From assembly GCF_001458255.1 (NCBI RefSeq), contig NZ_CYSB01000029.1, positions 175,875-239,874 of the forward strand: a DNA stretch of 64,000 nucleotides, written 5' to 3'. Both the position numbers and the translations under genes were made by a program. The stretch comes from Thalassovita autumnalis. GTDB taxonomy: Bacteria > Pseudomonadota > Alphaproteobacteria > Rhodobacterales > Rhodobacteraceae. Each line of letters starts with the position of its first letter. The first letter of the stretch is position 1. The notes below the pieces were generated by a model, which saw only the letters and a program-made list of their open reading frames with translations, ran no database searches and was not told the origin of the DNA. Below are positions 9,601-17,580 of this stretch, one piece after another.

Positions 9601-9624
9601 CGCCCGCACATTGGCAAAGGTTTA

Positions 9625-9647
9625 GGGGCGCTTTGGGCGCCCCTTTT
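9625..9647 (+). terminator. Rho-independent terminator after hemE
   Basis: GGGGCGC / GCGCCCC stem with 5-base loop, then TTTT; 24 bases after the hemE stop. Confidence 0.8.
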
Positions 9648-9649
9648 AG

Positions 9650-10138
9650 TTAGGCAATCCAGCGCAGCAACAGGCCCGCCAGATAAAGACCCAAACCAAA
9701 GCTGAGGTGACCAACGAGGCTGCGTGCCCGCGCTGCCCAGGGGTGCGGTAGGTTTGCGGCGGCAATTCCAAACCCAAAGGCGGGCTGCATCACACATAGC
9801 GGCATCACCACCGTCACAGCCCCAAAGGCCAAGGCCGCAAGCGGTTCAGGCAGCGCCAACCAGCTAAAGCCGGTGAATGTGAGAAACGCGATCCCAAACA
9901 CCACCCCCACGCCATAATGTGCGACCTGACCCAGTGCCGCCTCACCGCGTATCTGCGCCGCCTGACCAATATTGTCATGCAGGAACGTGCCCCGCGTCAT
10001 GTGGCCCAGCCAACGGCCCAACATCGCATAATTGCGACGCGGCAGCCCCAACAGCCGGGCCTCTGCCCATTCCCAGCCATCCATTGTGATGGTCGCCACG
10101 GTCCCGAGCGCCGCACCATATCCCCAAAGCTCTTCCAT
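9650..10138 (-). CDS. DUF2938 membrane protein
   Basis: 162-residue polytopic membrane protein resembling the DUF2938 family: four to five hydrophobic segments, plus the family-like stretch WEWAEARLLGLPRRNYAMLGRWLGHMTRG. Function unknown. An upstream in-frame ATG at 10189 falls inside a MerR-type promoter whose start point would be near 10168, so that longer form cannot be made from this promoter; ATG 10138 gives MEELWGYG and the usual family length. It faces a broken merR gene, whose product probably once controlled it. Confidence 0.75.
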   Translation of the reverse strand: MEELWGYGAALGTVATITMDGWEWAEARLLGLPRRNYAMLGRWLGHMTRGTFLHDNIGQAAQIRGEAALGQVAHYGVGVVFGIAFLTFTGFSWLALPEPLAALAFGAVTVVMPLCVMQPAFGFGIAAANLPHPWAARARSLVGHLSFGLGLYLAGLLLRWIA

Positions 10139-10174
10139 CTGTTCTGCCTCTTGCAAAATGATCAACTGGCGGCG

Positions 10175-10205
10175 ATCCTGCCAACTCAAGCCGACTTGAG
10201 GTCAA
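10175..10205 (-). promoter_or_regulatory. MerR-family promoter with 19-base spacer
   Basis: On the minus strand: -35 TTGACC (10205-10200), exactly 19 bases, then -10 CAGGAT (10180-10175). The spacer holds the dyad CTCAAG-TCGG-CTTGAG. Overlong spacers containing a dyad are the hallmark of promoters activated by MerR-family proteins (SoxR, CueR, ZntR). It would drive the DUF2938 gene. The dyad and spacing are seen directly; activator dependence is inferred. Confidence 0.72.
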
Positions 10206-10234
10206 GTGACGAAACCCAATTCCCGTGAGGCGCA

Positions 10235-10637
10235 ATGACACAGGCAAAGACCCTCCTTGAGACCTCGGCCCTGGCGCGGCAATCGGGGCTGCCGGCCTCC
10301 ACCCTGCGCTATTATGAGGAACGGGGATTGATCCATTCGGTCGGGCGGCACGGGTTGCAGCGGCTGTTTCCTGCCTCAACAGCTGATCAGCGCAGGCCGT
10401 GCGGCGGGATTCAGTCTGGATGACTTGCAACAAATGTTTGGCCCTGGCGATGCGCCAAAGATTGACCGGCAAGCCTTACGCGATCAGGCGCAGGTGCTGG
10501 ATCAGCAGATTCGCCGATTGACGGCCCTGCGCGATGGGCTGACCCACGCCGCAAGCTGCCGCGAAGAGGACCCGATGCAATGTGGCAAGTTTCGTCGCCT
10601 GCTCAAACTGGCAAGCGACAGGTTCTCAGCGCGTTAA
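10235..10637 (+). pseudogene. MerR-family regulator broken by a frameshifting deletion
   Basis: The N-terminal half starts at ATG 10235 and reads the MerR HTH (ALARQSGLPASTLRYYEERGLIHSVGRHGLQRLF), then runs to a stop at 10423. The continuation is in another frame, from about 10366: LISAGRAAGFSLDDLQQMF, then a dimerisation helix and CREEDPMQCGKFRRLLKLA to a stop at 10637. In intact relatives, as I remember them, the Gly of the GLxR motif to the Leu of LIxxGRAAG spans 15 codons (45 bases); here it is 31 bases (10352 to 10383). The shortfall is 14 bases, which matches the observed frame change. The HTH and effector half are therefore uncoupled. A sequencing error is unlikely to remove 14 bases but should be excluded. 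Confidence 0.8.
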
Positions 10638-11590
10638 CCTTCATCCCCGTCACCGCGCTGGCGCCGCAACAGCGTCGACACCCGGAACGAAATCGCCGAG
10701 GAGGCACGCGACCGGTTGCGCAGAACAGGCGTGTTTTCCGACCGGCCGCCCCGCGATTCGCGGAACAGGATGTAAAGGCCCGAGGCAATGATGATCCCTG
10801 CCCCCAGCACCGTTGCACCATCCAGATGTTCATCAAAGAACATGTAGCCAAAGAAAGTGGCCCAAAGGATCTGCGAATATTGCATCGGCGCCACGATCGC
10901 CGCCTCTGAGGCGCGATAGGCAAAGACCAGCAACAGGCCCGCGGTGAAGCCGAGGAGCGCGATCGCGCCAACGCCGGCCAGATCCGGCAGCGGCATCGGC
11001 TGATAGGTGAAGATCATCAGGCTGCCCATCACCACAAAGTTCGACACCATCGGATAGATCATCATCACAACCGAACGCTCTTCGCGCCCAACCTTGCGCA
11101 CGATGATCGAGGCGACCGAGCCAAGGCAAGCACTGGACAGCGCCGCTGCGTGCCCAAGCCCCAACTCGGTTTGGCCGGGACGCAGCACAACGATCACGCC
11201 GATCAGGCCGACCAGCACCGCAAACCAACGGTGGATCCCAACCTTTTCCCCCAGAATCGGGATCGACAAGACAGTGATCAGCAGCGGCATCGCAAAAAGG
11301 ATCGCATAGACCTGCGCCAGCGGCAGCACCGTGAAGGCATAGAAGACACAGATGGCATTCAATGTGGAACACAGGGTGCGCAGCGCCGTCCACCAGGGAT
11401 GAATCGGGCGCAGGTTGCCCTCCGTCTTGTCCTGCATCAGCATCAAGGTGACCAGCGGGAAGGAAAACAGCGTCGCGAAGAACACCACCTGAAACGGCGA
11501 ATAGGCGCCGCCCAGATATTTGATCACAGCATCATGGGTCGCAAAAATGCCAAAGGCCAGCAGGCCGTAGAATGCGCCGGTCACGTTCAT
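10634..11590 (-). CDS. EamA/DMT-family transporter
   Basis: 318-residue inner-membrane protein with about ten hydrophobic helices in two EamA repeats (first half 1-140, second about 147-275), then a basic, Arg-rich cytoplasmic tail. Typical drug/metabolite-transporter signs: FGIFATHDAVIKYLGG near the start, LRPG after the first repeat, and the second-repeat segment ASEAAIVAPMQYSQILWATFFGYMFFDE. Substrate unknown; an export role is usual. It overlaps the end of the merR remnant by 4 bases, tail to tail. Confidence 0.85.
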   Translation of the reverse strand: MNVTGAFYGLLAFGIFATHDAVIKYLGGAYSPFQVVFFATLFSFPLVTLMLMQDKTEGNLRPIHPWWTALRTLCSTLNAICVFYAFTVLPLAQVYAILFAMPLLITVLSIPILGEKVGIHRWFAVLVGLIGVIVVLRPGQTELGLGHAAALSSACLGSVASIIVRKVGREERSVVMMIYPMVSNFVVMGSLMIFTYQPMPLPDLAGVGAIALLGFTAGLLLVFAYRASEAAIVAPMQYSQILWATFFGYMFFDEHLDGATVLGAGIIIASGLYILFRESRGGRSENTPVLRNRSRASSAISFRVSTLLRRQRGDGDEG

Positions 11591-11735
11591 CGATAGGTCC
11601 CTCAGGTCTGCCGGGATGGATTTGGGGTGTTTGCGCTAGCACAATACAGAAACGCCCGCGCCTGCAAGGATTAACTGAAGCGCGGGGTCGGATTGCCCCC
11701 GTAGCGACCGCGTAAAAGTAGCAGTCAGCAGACAC

Positions 11736-11765
11736 AAAAAAGCCCGCCTGAGAGGCGGGCTTTTT
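11736..11765 (-). terminator. Terminator downstream of tRNA-Arg
   Basis: AAAAAAGCCCGCCT-gag-AGGCGGGCTTTTT: a long perfect stem flanked by A and T runs, active in either direction; on the minus strand it begins 2 bases after the tRNA. Confidence 0.88.
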
Positions 11766-11766
11766 A

Positions 11767-11843
11767 TGGCGGACCGAGGAGGATTCGAACCCCCGACCCC
11801 TTGATTCGTAGTCAAGTACTCTATCCAGCTGAGCTATCGGTCC
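11767..11843 (-). tRNA. tRNA-Arg (anticodon ACG)
   Basis: 77 bases including an encoded CCA. Acceptor stem GGACCGA/TCGGTCC, D-arm AGCTCAGCTGGATAGAGT, anticodon loop CTACGAA giving anticodon ACG, and T-arm GGGGGTTCGAATCCTCC are all present. It reads CGN arginine codons, with A34 normally deaminated to inosine. It is flanked by a tight promoter and a strong terminator, so it is a single-gene unit. Confidence 0.97.
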
Positions 11844-11854
11844 GTGTGTGGCGG

Positions 11855-11883
11855 CTTTTAAGCTGTGGCGCTGGGGGGCGCAA
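11855..11883 (-). promoter_or_regulatory. Promoter of tRNA-Arg
   Basis: Minus strand TTGCGC (11883-11878), 17 bases, TAAAAG (11860-11855), which puts transcription start a few bases before the mature tRNA 5' end. Confidence 0.6.
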
Positions 11884-11940
11884 CCGGAAAACGACAGAAA
11901 AATGAAATTCTTCGAAACTTTCTTTGAAAGCGTTTGAAAA

Positions 11941-13368
11941 TCAGTGCGTTACCGCTTCACCATTGTCGAACTCCGGCTCAATCGCCAGTTCCAGATCCCC
12001 CTTGGGCAGGTCGATTTCAAACACCGTCCCCGACTCACCGGTCTTCTTAAGGCGCAGCTGGCCGCCATGACCGCGGATCAGCTCCTGCGCGATGGCCAGA
12101 CCAAGGCCCGTGCCGCCTTTACTCACGCCGCCCTGGAAGGGACGGAACAGGTTATCCAGCGCTTTTTTCGGCAAACCCGGCCCTGTGTCGCTGACCAGAA
12201 TCACCCAATGATCCTCATGTTCTTGGGCTGCGACACTGATCTCCCCGCCTTCGCCGGACTGCATCACCGCCTGGCGCGCGTTGCGCACCAGATTGGCCAG
12301 CACCCGGTAGATCTGTTCGCTGTCCGCGCGGATCTGCAGGGTCGAGGGGATGTCTTCGGCAAAGCTGAGGTCATGTTCACCAGCGGACAGGCGTTCGCTG
12401 TCAATCACATCGCTGACCAGATCGGCCAGAACCACCCGTTCCAATCGCGGCGCCGGCTCTTCTGCCTTGCCAAAGGCCAGGGTTGCCTCACACAGGTGCA
12501 CCGCGCGGGTGATGGAGTTCACCAGTTTCGGCGCCATGCGTTTCACACCGGGATCCTGTGACATCTCAATCCGGTCGGTAAACAGCTGGGCGGAGGTCAG
12601 CATGTTGCGCAGGTCATGGCTGACCTTGGCCACGGCACCGCCCAACTGCGCCAGACGTTCCTTCTGTTTCAGGGACCCTGTCAGCTGTACCTGCATGGTT
12701 TCCAGCGCCTCTTCGGCTTCGCGCAGCTCACGCAGGCCAGATTCGGGTTTGATGATGCGGCGGGCATCTTCGGGATCGCGGGCATAGGCCTGCATGTGGC
12801 GCACCACACCTTTGATCGGCCGCACAAGGAGGGCCTGCACCGCAAGGAACAGCAAGAACGCCGTCACAGCCGAAATCACCGCCGAAAGGATCAGGATCCG
12901 CAGGCCGTAATCGATCATGGCATCGCGCAATTCACTGGTTTCCATCGTGACCTCAATCAGCAGCCCGGCCTCCCGCACCGGGTTGCCGATCACCCGGATC
13001 ACCTTGGGATCAGGATCAAACAGCCGCGCCATTGCATCACGGATCAACTGAAAAGCGGTTGCGCCGCGCAAATCGAAACTGTCTGAGATCTGCTGCGGCA
13101 TCGGGGCTGACAGAATCAACTGACGCGCCTCATCGCGGCGCAGTACAACGTTGAAGACCTCCGCGTTGCGCAGCAGCTCCTCCTCCAGATCAGGGGAGAT
13201 CATGTCATCCGCCAGCAACGCGAGCGAGGCGATCTGCGCCCGTTCCAGGCGCGACAGCAGATAATCTTCGCGGAAACGCGCGATCGACGGCACGAAAATC
13301 AGGATCTCTGCCAGCATCACAAAAATGATGGTCAGGATCAGAAACCGGCCGGACAGCGAATTCAGCAT
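11941..13368 (-). CDS. HAMP-domain sensor histidine kinase (orphan)
   Basis: 475-residue inner-membrane kinase. Transmembrane helices at about 8-28 and 157-181 bracket a periplasmic sensor of about 125 residues; a HAMP region follows (LLVRPIKGVVRHMQAYARDP, about 180-199). The H-box VSHDLRNMLTS places the phospho-His at 251. N-box NLVRNARQA, G1 DTGPGLP and G2 GGTGLGLAIA complete the ATPase domain. No response regulator gene is adjacent, so its partner lies elsewhere. The signal is unknown. Confidence 0.9.
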   Translation of the reverse strand: MLNSLSGRFLILTIIFVMLAEILIFVPSIARFREDYLLSRLERAQIASLALLADDMISPDLEEELLRNAEVFNVVLRRDEARQLILSAPMPQQISDSFDLRGATAFQLIRDAMARLFDPDPKVIRVIGNPVREAGLLIEVTMETSELRDAMIDYGLRILILSAVISAVTAFLLFLAVQALLVRPIKGVVRHMQAYARDPEDARRIIKPESGLRELREAEEALETMQVQLTGSLKQKERLAQLGGAVAKVSHDLRNMLTSAQLFTDRIEMSQDPGVKRMAPKLVNSITRAVHLCEATLAFGKAEEPAPRLERVVLADLVSDVIDSERLSAGEHDLSFAEDIPSTLQIRADSEQIYRVLANLVRNARQAVMQSGEGGEISVAAQEHEDHWVILVSDTGPGLPKKALDNLFRPFQGGVSKGGTGLGLAIAQELIRGHGGQLRLKKTGESGTVFEIDLPKGDLELAIEPEFDNGEAVTH

Positions 13369-13393
13369 GGGCGCTCCGTTCAGGGGCTTGGGG

Positions 13394-14809
13394 TCATAGC
13401 AGGTAGCGCTGCACCAGCCGCACGACCTTTTTCACACGAAGGTTATCAAACAGTTTCGGTGAGAAATAGGCACCCGCAGCCCGCTTGTTAACCTCTGCAA
13501 TCGTCGGATAGGGCGCAATCATTGCACTTATCCCCGACATTTTCACTTTGTTCACAATGGCAAGAGACCAGGTCGCGATCAACTCCCCTGCCTGATGGCC
13601 CACAATAGAGGCGCCGACCGGCCGGCCTTTGACCACCATCACCTTGATCAACCCGGTGGTCCGCCGCGTCGCTATAGCGCGGTCATTGTGGGCGTATTCA
13701 AAGCGCGCCACCTCCAGCTTGTCGCCATGGATCTGACGCGCCTGTTCTTCGGTCGGACCTACCTGTGCAATCTCGGGATCGGTGTAGGTGGCCCAGGGGA
13801 TGTGGGCGGTCATCTCTTTCGCGGGCAACCCAAAGAGCGCCTGACGGATGATCAGCCCGGCGTGGTAGCCGGCCACATGGGTGAACTGCATGCCCCCCGC
13901 TACATCCCCAATGGCAAAAACCTTGCGATCTGAGGTGCGCAGGCTCTCGTCCACGGTGATGCCCTTGCCGGTGTGGGCAATGCCGCCTTTGTTCAGATCC
14001 AGAGCGTCGATATTGGGTTTGCGCCCCACCGCCATCAACAGGTGTGTGCCCTGCACCCGGCCCTTGGGGGTTTCCACAGCGATATTGCCCGCCTGCCCCA
14101 CAATTTCCTGCGCCGGTGCGTCTTCCAGAATCTCCACCCCTTCGGCGCGCAGGTTTTCCAGCGCAATGGCGGCCAGTTCGGGATCGTCTTTGCCAAGCGC
14201 CTGCATCGCCTCGATGACGGTGACTTTGCAGCCCAGCCGGACATGGGCCTGCGCCATTTCCATACCGATGGGGCCACCGCCAATGATGATCAGATGCGCG
14301 GGCTTTTCGCGCAGTTCAAACAGCGTTTCATTGGTGTAGAACGGCACATCCTGCAGGCCCTTGATCGGTGGCACCAGGGGGGATGATCCTGTGGCAATCA
14401 CAATGCGGCGCGCGGTGATGATATCCTCACCCGCCTGCACCTTGCGCGGCGCGATGAACCGGCCGAACTCACGGATCACCCGCACGCCGAACCCTTCGAA
14501 CCGTTCCTGACTGTCAACCGGGGCGATCTGGTCGATCACCTGCATCACGTGGTCTTTGGCGGCGGCATAGTCGACCTCAGGCGCGACCGGGGTGATTCCC
14601 ATTGCCGCCCCTGCCCCCATCGCATGGGCCGCATGGCCCGCGGCAAGCAACGCCTTGGAGGGGACACAGCCGTAGTTCAGACAGTCACCGCCCATCTTGT
14701 GGCCTTCCAGCAGGGTCACATCGGCCCCCATCTGCGAGGCCCCCGCCGCAACAGACAAGCCACCAGAGCCGGCCCCGATGACCAGCAGATCCGTCTTAAT
14801 CTCAGCCAT
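13394..14809 (-). CDS. FAD-dependent NAD(P)-disulfide oxidoreductase, mercuric-reductase-like
   Basis: 471-residue pyridine-nucleotide disulfide oxidoreductase. FAD motif GAGSGGLS near residues 11-18; redox-active disulfide in GGDCLNYGCVPSK near 39-51; NAD motif IIGGGPIGMEMAQ; second FAD motif VFAIGDVAGG. The dimerisation domain ends APYPTIAEVNKRAAG, where dihydrolipoamide dehydrogenases have HPHPTxSE, so the His/Glu acid-base dyad is altered (Ala-Pro-Tyr-Pro). It lacks the N-terminal metal-binding domain and C-terminal Cys pair of true MerA. It starts 2 bases after the stop of a TVP38-type membrane protein and is probably coupled to it. Substrate unknown. Confidence 0.85.
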   Translation of the reverse strand: MAEIKTDLLVIGAGSGGLSVAAGASQMGADVTLLEGHKMGGDCLNYGCVPSKALLAAGHAAHAMGAGAAMGITPVAPEVDYAAAKDHVMQVIDQIAPVDSQERFEGFGVRVIREFGRFIAPRKVQAGEDIITARRIVIATGSSPLVPPIKGLQDVPFYTNETLFELREKPAHLIIIGGGPIGMEMAQAHVRLGCKVTVIEAMQALGKDDPELAAIALENLRAEGVEILEDAPAQEIVGQAGNIAVETPKGRVQGTHLLMAVGRKPNIDALDLNKGGIAHTGKGITVDESLRTSDRKVFAIGDVAGGMQFTHVAGYHAGLIIRQALFGLPAKEMTAHIPWATYTDPEIAQVGPTEEQARQIHGDKLEVARFEYAHNDRAIATRRTTGLIKVMVVKGRPVGASIVGHQAGELIATWSLAIVNKVKMSGISAMIAPYPTIAEVNKRAAGAYFSPKLFDNLRVKKVVRLVQRYLL

Positions 14810-14811
14810 GA

Positions 14812-15588
14812 TCAGAGCCCTTTCTGGCCGCGCAGGGCCTTGATGACGATCGGCAGTGCGGCCAACGCACAAAGCCCAAGGATAGGCAGCAGAATGGCCG
14901 GTTCAAAGATCACCGCCAAGTCCGGTGTTTCACCGCGCGCAAACACTTCGCCCAATCCGGCCCCAACCGAGGTAAAGACCAAGCCACCTGGAATGATGCC
15001 CAAAAAGGTTGAGATCATGAAGCGGTTGAGCGGCACGCCAACAAGTGCAGGCACCAGATTGGCCACAAAGAAGGGCACCGCCGGCACCAGCCGGATCAGA
15101 AACAGCATCGACCATTGGTTTTCATCAATGCCCTCTTTGATCTTCTTCACGGCGCCATGGCCCGCATCCATCTTAGCCGCCAGCCGTTCGCCCAGCCCCC
15201 AGCGCGCAGCCAGGAAAATGGCCGAAGCCCCCAGCGTTGCCGCGGTGACGTTGAACAGCGCCCCGGGGAAGACACCAAACAGGAACCCGCCGGTCAAAGT
15301 GGCGATCAGCGCCCCGGGCAGCGAAAAGGCAACGATCCCCACATAAAGCGCGATGAACACCACAGCGCTCAGCAGATAGTTGGCATCGCGGAACTCGATG
15401 AGCATCTGCCGATTCGACGCCAAGGCCTCAAAACTGAAGACATCTCGAAGATAGATCCCGCCCAGCACCGCCGCTGTCGCGATCACTGCCATAGGCAGGT
15501 AACGCATCAGCCCGGATTTGCTGTCTGCCTTAGCCGGCGCTGCCGCCGAGCGAGGTTGAGGAGGGAGGGAATCGTTTGTCATCACCAT
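14812..15588 (-). CDS. TVP38/TMEM64-family (VTT domain) membrane protein
   Basis: 258-residue inner-membrane protein with about six hydrophobic segments and the VTT/DedA core: FSLPGALIATLTGGFLFG, then RLVPAVPFFVANLVPALVGVPLNRFM and GIIPGGLVFTSVGAGLGE. Such proteins are lipid scramblase- or transport-like; the bacterial role is open. ATG codons at 15588 and 15582 are both possible starts and neither has a clear Shine-Dalgarno. It is immediately upstream of, and probably co-transcribed with, the mercuric-reductase-like flavoenzyme. Confidence 0.83.
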   Translation of the reverse strand: MVMTNDSLPPQPRSAAAPAKADSKSGLMRYLPMAVIATAAVLGGIYLRDVFSFEALASNRQMLIEFRDANYLLSAVVFIALYVGIVAFSLPGALIATLTGGFLFGVFPGALFNVTAATLGASAIFLAARWGLGERLAAKMDAGHGAVKKIKEGIDENQWSMLFLIRLVPAVPFFVANLVPALVGVPLNRFMISTFLGIIPGGLVFTSVGAGLGEVFARGETPDLAVIFEPAILLPILGLCALAALPIVIKALRGQKGL

Positions 15589-15788
15589 AGGCACCACATG
15601 TCTTGTTCCCCCGTAAGATGAAGATCTGGGGGCTTTTTTGACAGATCTCTCACAGCCGCCTCACGCTGGCTTGATCTCAGGTGACGCTCTAAGGCAGAAA
15701 ACAGGGCGATTTTCCGGGCTTTGTAACACAAACCCCGATCCCACGCCCAAAGTTGCAGCATTTTTGTTGCAAAACCCTATTTGGGCAT

Positions 15789-15817
15789 TTGACTATTGCC
15801 GAAATCCGCCCTAAGGA
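15789..15817 (+). promoter_or_regulatory. Putative promoter of rpmH-rnpA-yidD
   Basis: TTGACT, 17 bases, TAAGGA, located 73 bases before rpmH. The 301-base gap 15589-15889 otherwise holds only an unassigned hairpin (15608-15639). Confidence 0.5.
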
Positions 15818-15889
15818 CGGGCCTCGGATTATATATCGGGCCGTAGCGATTCCGCTTGTCTGGCCCTTAGACAAGATGGAGACGGAGCG

Positions 15890-16024
15890 ATGAAACGCAC
15901 CTACCAGCCCTCGAACCTGGTTCGCAAACGCCGCCACGGCTTCCGTGCGCGCATGGCCACCAAAGCAGGCCGTAAGATTCTGAATGCACGTCGCGCACGT
16001 GGCCGCAAGTCGCTGAGCGCATAA
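15890..16024 (+). CDS. rpmH: 50S ribosomal protein L34
   Basis: 44 residues, starting [20 protein letters not shown] and ending ARGRKSLSA, the full L34 signature. It is a small, very basic protein of the large ribosomal subunit, located near the base of the ribosome. GGAG lies 4-5 bases before ATG 15890. First gene of the conserved rpmH-rnpA-yidD group; rnpA follows after 42 bases. Confidence 0.97.
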
Positions 16025-16066
16025 GCTCAGCCACTTATCGGACAGATGACACCGCCGGAGGCCCCC

Positions 16067-16528
16067 ATGACAGGCGCAATAGCCGACATGGGGAATAGCC
16101 CCCCGGCGGTTTCTGTTTGTGTGACGGTTCTGAAGAACCGGTCAGATTTCCTGCGCGCGGCCAAGGCGCGGCGGCAAGGCACGGGCGGCATGATGGTGCA
16201 GGCCCGCAAACGACAGACCGATGAACCCGCAACAGGGATTCGCGTCGGCTTCACCTGTTCCAAAAAGGTTGGCAATGCCGTTGCCCGCAACCGCGCCAAA
16301 CGGCGGATGCGTGAGGCCGCGCGCCTGGTGCTGCCTCACCACGGCCTGCCCGGATATGACTATGTGCTGATCGGTCGCGCCGATGCTACCGCCGCGCGCC
16401 CCTTTGAACAGCTGCAGGGTGACCTTATCTATGCGTTGAAACGGCTGCATCAGCCGCCCCGCCCCCGCAAGGAGGGTGACAAGGGCCGCAAAGCGCCACA
16501 CCGCAAGGATCCCAAGGACAAGACCTAA
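16067..16528 (+). CDS. rnpA: Ribonuclease P protein component
   Basis: Protein subunit of RNase P, which matures tRNA 5' ends. From ATG 16067 (GGAG six bases upstream) it is 153 residues. The RNR signature is in [29 protein letters not shown], about residues 63-91. The C-terminal tail after about residue 130 is extended and rich in Lys, Arg and Pro. An upstream in-frame ATG at 16046 is possible but leaves the Shine-Dalgarno inside the gene. yidD starts 4 bases after its stop. Confidence 0.93.
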   Translation: MTGAIADMGNSPPAVSVCVTVLKNRSDFLRAAKARRQGTGGMMVQARKRQTDEPATGIRVGFTCSKKVGNAVARNRAKRRMREAARLVLPHHGLPGYDYVLIGRADATAARPFEQLQGDLIYALKRLHQPPRPRKEGDKGRKAPHRKDPKDKT

Positions 16529-16532
16529 GCAG

Positions 16533-16829
16533 ATGAGCCCGCTTGCCCATATCGCTGCCCTGCCCGTTCGGTTTTACCGGCTAGTGTTCAGCCCCTGGGT
16601 CGGCTTCAACTGCCGCTATCAGCCAACCTGTTCCGCCTATGCGCTGGAAGCTCTGGAAAAACACGGGGCGATCAAAGGCTCCTGGCTAACCCTGCGCCGT
16701 ATTGGCCGCTGCCACCCCTGGGGCGGTGACGGCTATGATCCCGTGCCCGGTGCTGAAGGCCGCAGCGGATCCTGCGGATGCCACAGCGCACCGCAGAACG
16801 ACAAAACCTCCAAAGACACGGGCGAGTGA
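16533..16829 (+). CDS. yidD: Membrane protein insertion efficiency factor YidD
   Basis: 98 residues. Contains the full YidD core: [55 protein letters not shown], with its conserved Cys residues. It is a small inner-membrane-associated protein that assists YidC insertion. The overlapping frame begins further upstream inside rnpA, but ATG 16533 matches the family start. Normally yidC follows directly; here it is 4.6 kb downstream. Confidence 0.95.
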   Translation: MSPLAHIAALPVRFYRLVFSPWVGFNCRYQPTCSAYALEALEKHGAIKGSWLTLRRIGRCHPWGGDGYDPVPGAEGRSGSCGCHSAPQNDKTSKDTGE

Positions 16830-16943
16830 CCGTAAAACCACACAACCCCGCCCTTGGCTGGGGGTAAGGTTTTCCGGGCTTTGGAAATGGCACCGACTAC
16901 GGTATCCCCACCGCAGGTCCAACAATCAGCAAGGAGGGCGACC

Positions 16944-17033
16944 ATGAATATCTCTGTTTCAAACGCACTCTTCGGCTGGACCTGCTATGGCAATGTGGCG
17001 CTGTTTCGCCGCCAAAAGCTGGCTCTGATCTAA
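16944..17033 (+). CDS. Small ORF of 29 residues with strong Shine-Dalgarno
   Basis: ATG 16944 is preceded by AAGGAGGG (16931-16938), the best ribosome-binding site in this part of the window. The product, MNISVSNALFGWTCYGNVAL followed by FRRQKLALI, is short, with a hydrophobic aromatic centre and a basic end. I recognise no family. It lies between yidD and two arginine-rich small-protein genes. It could be a real microprotein or a leader ORF for the downstream gene; translation is inferred only from the SD and clean start-stop. Confidence 0.45.
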   Translation: MNISVSNALFGWTCYGNVALFRRQKLALI

Positions 17034-17167
17034 GACCCCGCTTCGCCATTCCTGATCCTTTGCCGGATCTCTCACCTTCGAAATCTATCGCCTGAGCTTC
17101 GCCCCAGCCCCTGTGCTGGTCCGCTGCTTTACTTCGATTTTGACCCACACATCCACTTAACTAAGGG

Positions 17168-17187
17168 ACCGGTCACCACCGACCGGT
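17168..17187 (+). promoter_or_regulatory. Hairpin just before the 71-residue small-protein gene
   Basis: ACCGGTC-ACCACC-GACCGGT, a perfect 7-base stem ending 7 bases before ATG 17195. No Shine-Dalgarno is visible outside it, so it may limit ribosome access. Regulatory role inferred from position. Confidence 0.45.
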
Positions 17188-17194
17188 AAGACAT

Positions 17195-17410
17195 ATGACC
17201 CGTTTGGAAACCACAGCGGCCGGACTGCGGCCGAATCTTATCCTAGAAGAACTGATCGCCCGCCACGGGCTGATCGCGGTGCTGCGCGCGCTGTTCAGCG
17301 CCAACCTGCGCCACCGGCGTCGCCGCCATGACGAAGCAGCGCTGTCGGATCACCTGCGTCGTGACATGGGCTTGCCGACACTTGCCCCCCCACCGAGACG
17401 TATGCGGTAA
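17195..17410 (+). CDS. Small arginine-rich protein, DUF1127-like
   Basis: 71 residues. Core EELIARHGLIAVLRALFSANLRHRRRR then ALSDHLRRDMGL, near the C terminus. It shares the pattern LI-x-RHG-x3-VLRA and SDHLRRDMGL with the 78-residue protein at 17581, so the two are paralogues. The ending (LSDxLxRDxGL) resembles DUF1127/YjiS small proteins, some of which bind RNA or act in phosphate/carbon turnover in alphaproteobacteria. Flanked by a 5' hairpin and a long 3' stem-loop, so probably its own short transcript. Function not shown. Confidence 0.65.
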   Translation: MTRLETTAAGLRPNLILEELIARHGLIAVLRALFSANLRHRRRRHDEAALSDHLRRDMGLPTLAPPPRRMR

Positions 17411-17414
17411 CGCA

Positions 17415-17458
17415 GCGGGCGCTGAGACACCTCCCGCTGGGAGTGCCTCAGCGCCCGC
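17415..17458 (+). terminator. Long stem-loop after the 71-residue small-protein gene
   Basis: GCGGGCGCTGAG / CTCAGCGCCCGC, a 12-base perfect stem extended inward by CAC/GTG and TCCC/GGGA with one mismatch and one bulge. No T run follows, so it may protect the mRNA 3' end or give weak termination. It starts 5 bases after the stop. Confidence 0.6.
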
Positions 17459-17515
17459 CCCCACCGCGCAATTTCTGTGTTGGCAAATTATTTCGCAAAT
17501 AGAGGCATAAAGGTC

Positions 17516-17544
17516 TTGAGCTAAAGTGCACTTCAGCTTTTATC
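17516..17544 (+). promoter_or_regulatory. Possible promoter of the 78-residue small-protein gene
   Basis: TTGAGC, 17 bases, TTTATC, 37 bases before ATG 17581. Fair match to a housekeeping promoter only. Confidence 0.35.
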
Positions 17545-17580
17545 ACCCGTGGCAGATGACACTGACCAAGGAGAAAGCTC

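Noticed and set aside
10139..10189. Upstream start (ATG 10189) for the DUF2938 protein
   Set aside because: It lies within the MerR-type promoter, upstream of the predicted transcription start; the extra residues are not family-like.
15608..15639. Plus-strand terminator-like hairpin CCCCC-N15-GGGGG-CTTTTTT upstream of the TVP38-type gene
   Set aside because: No plus-strand gene leads into it; the stem is only 5 bases with a long loop. May be chance, so not listed as a feature.
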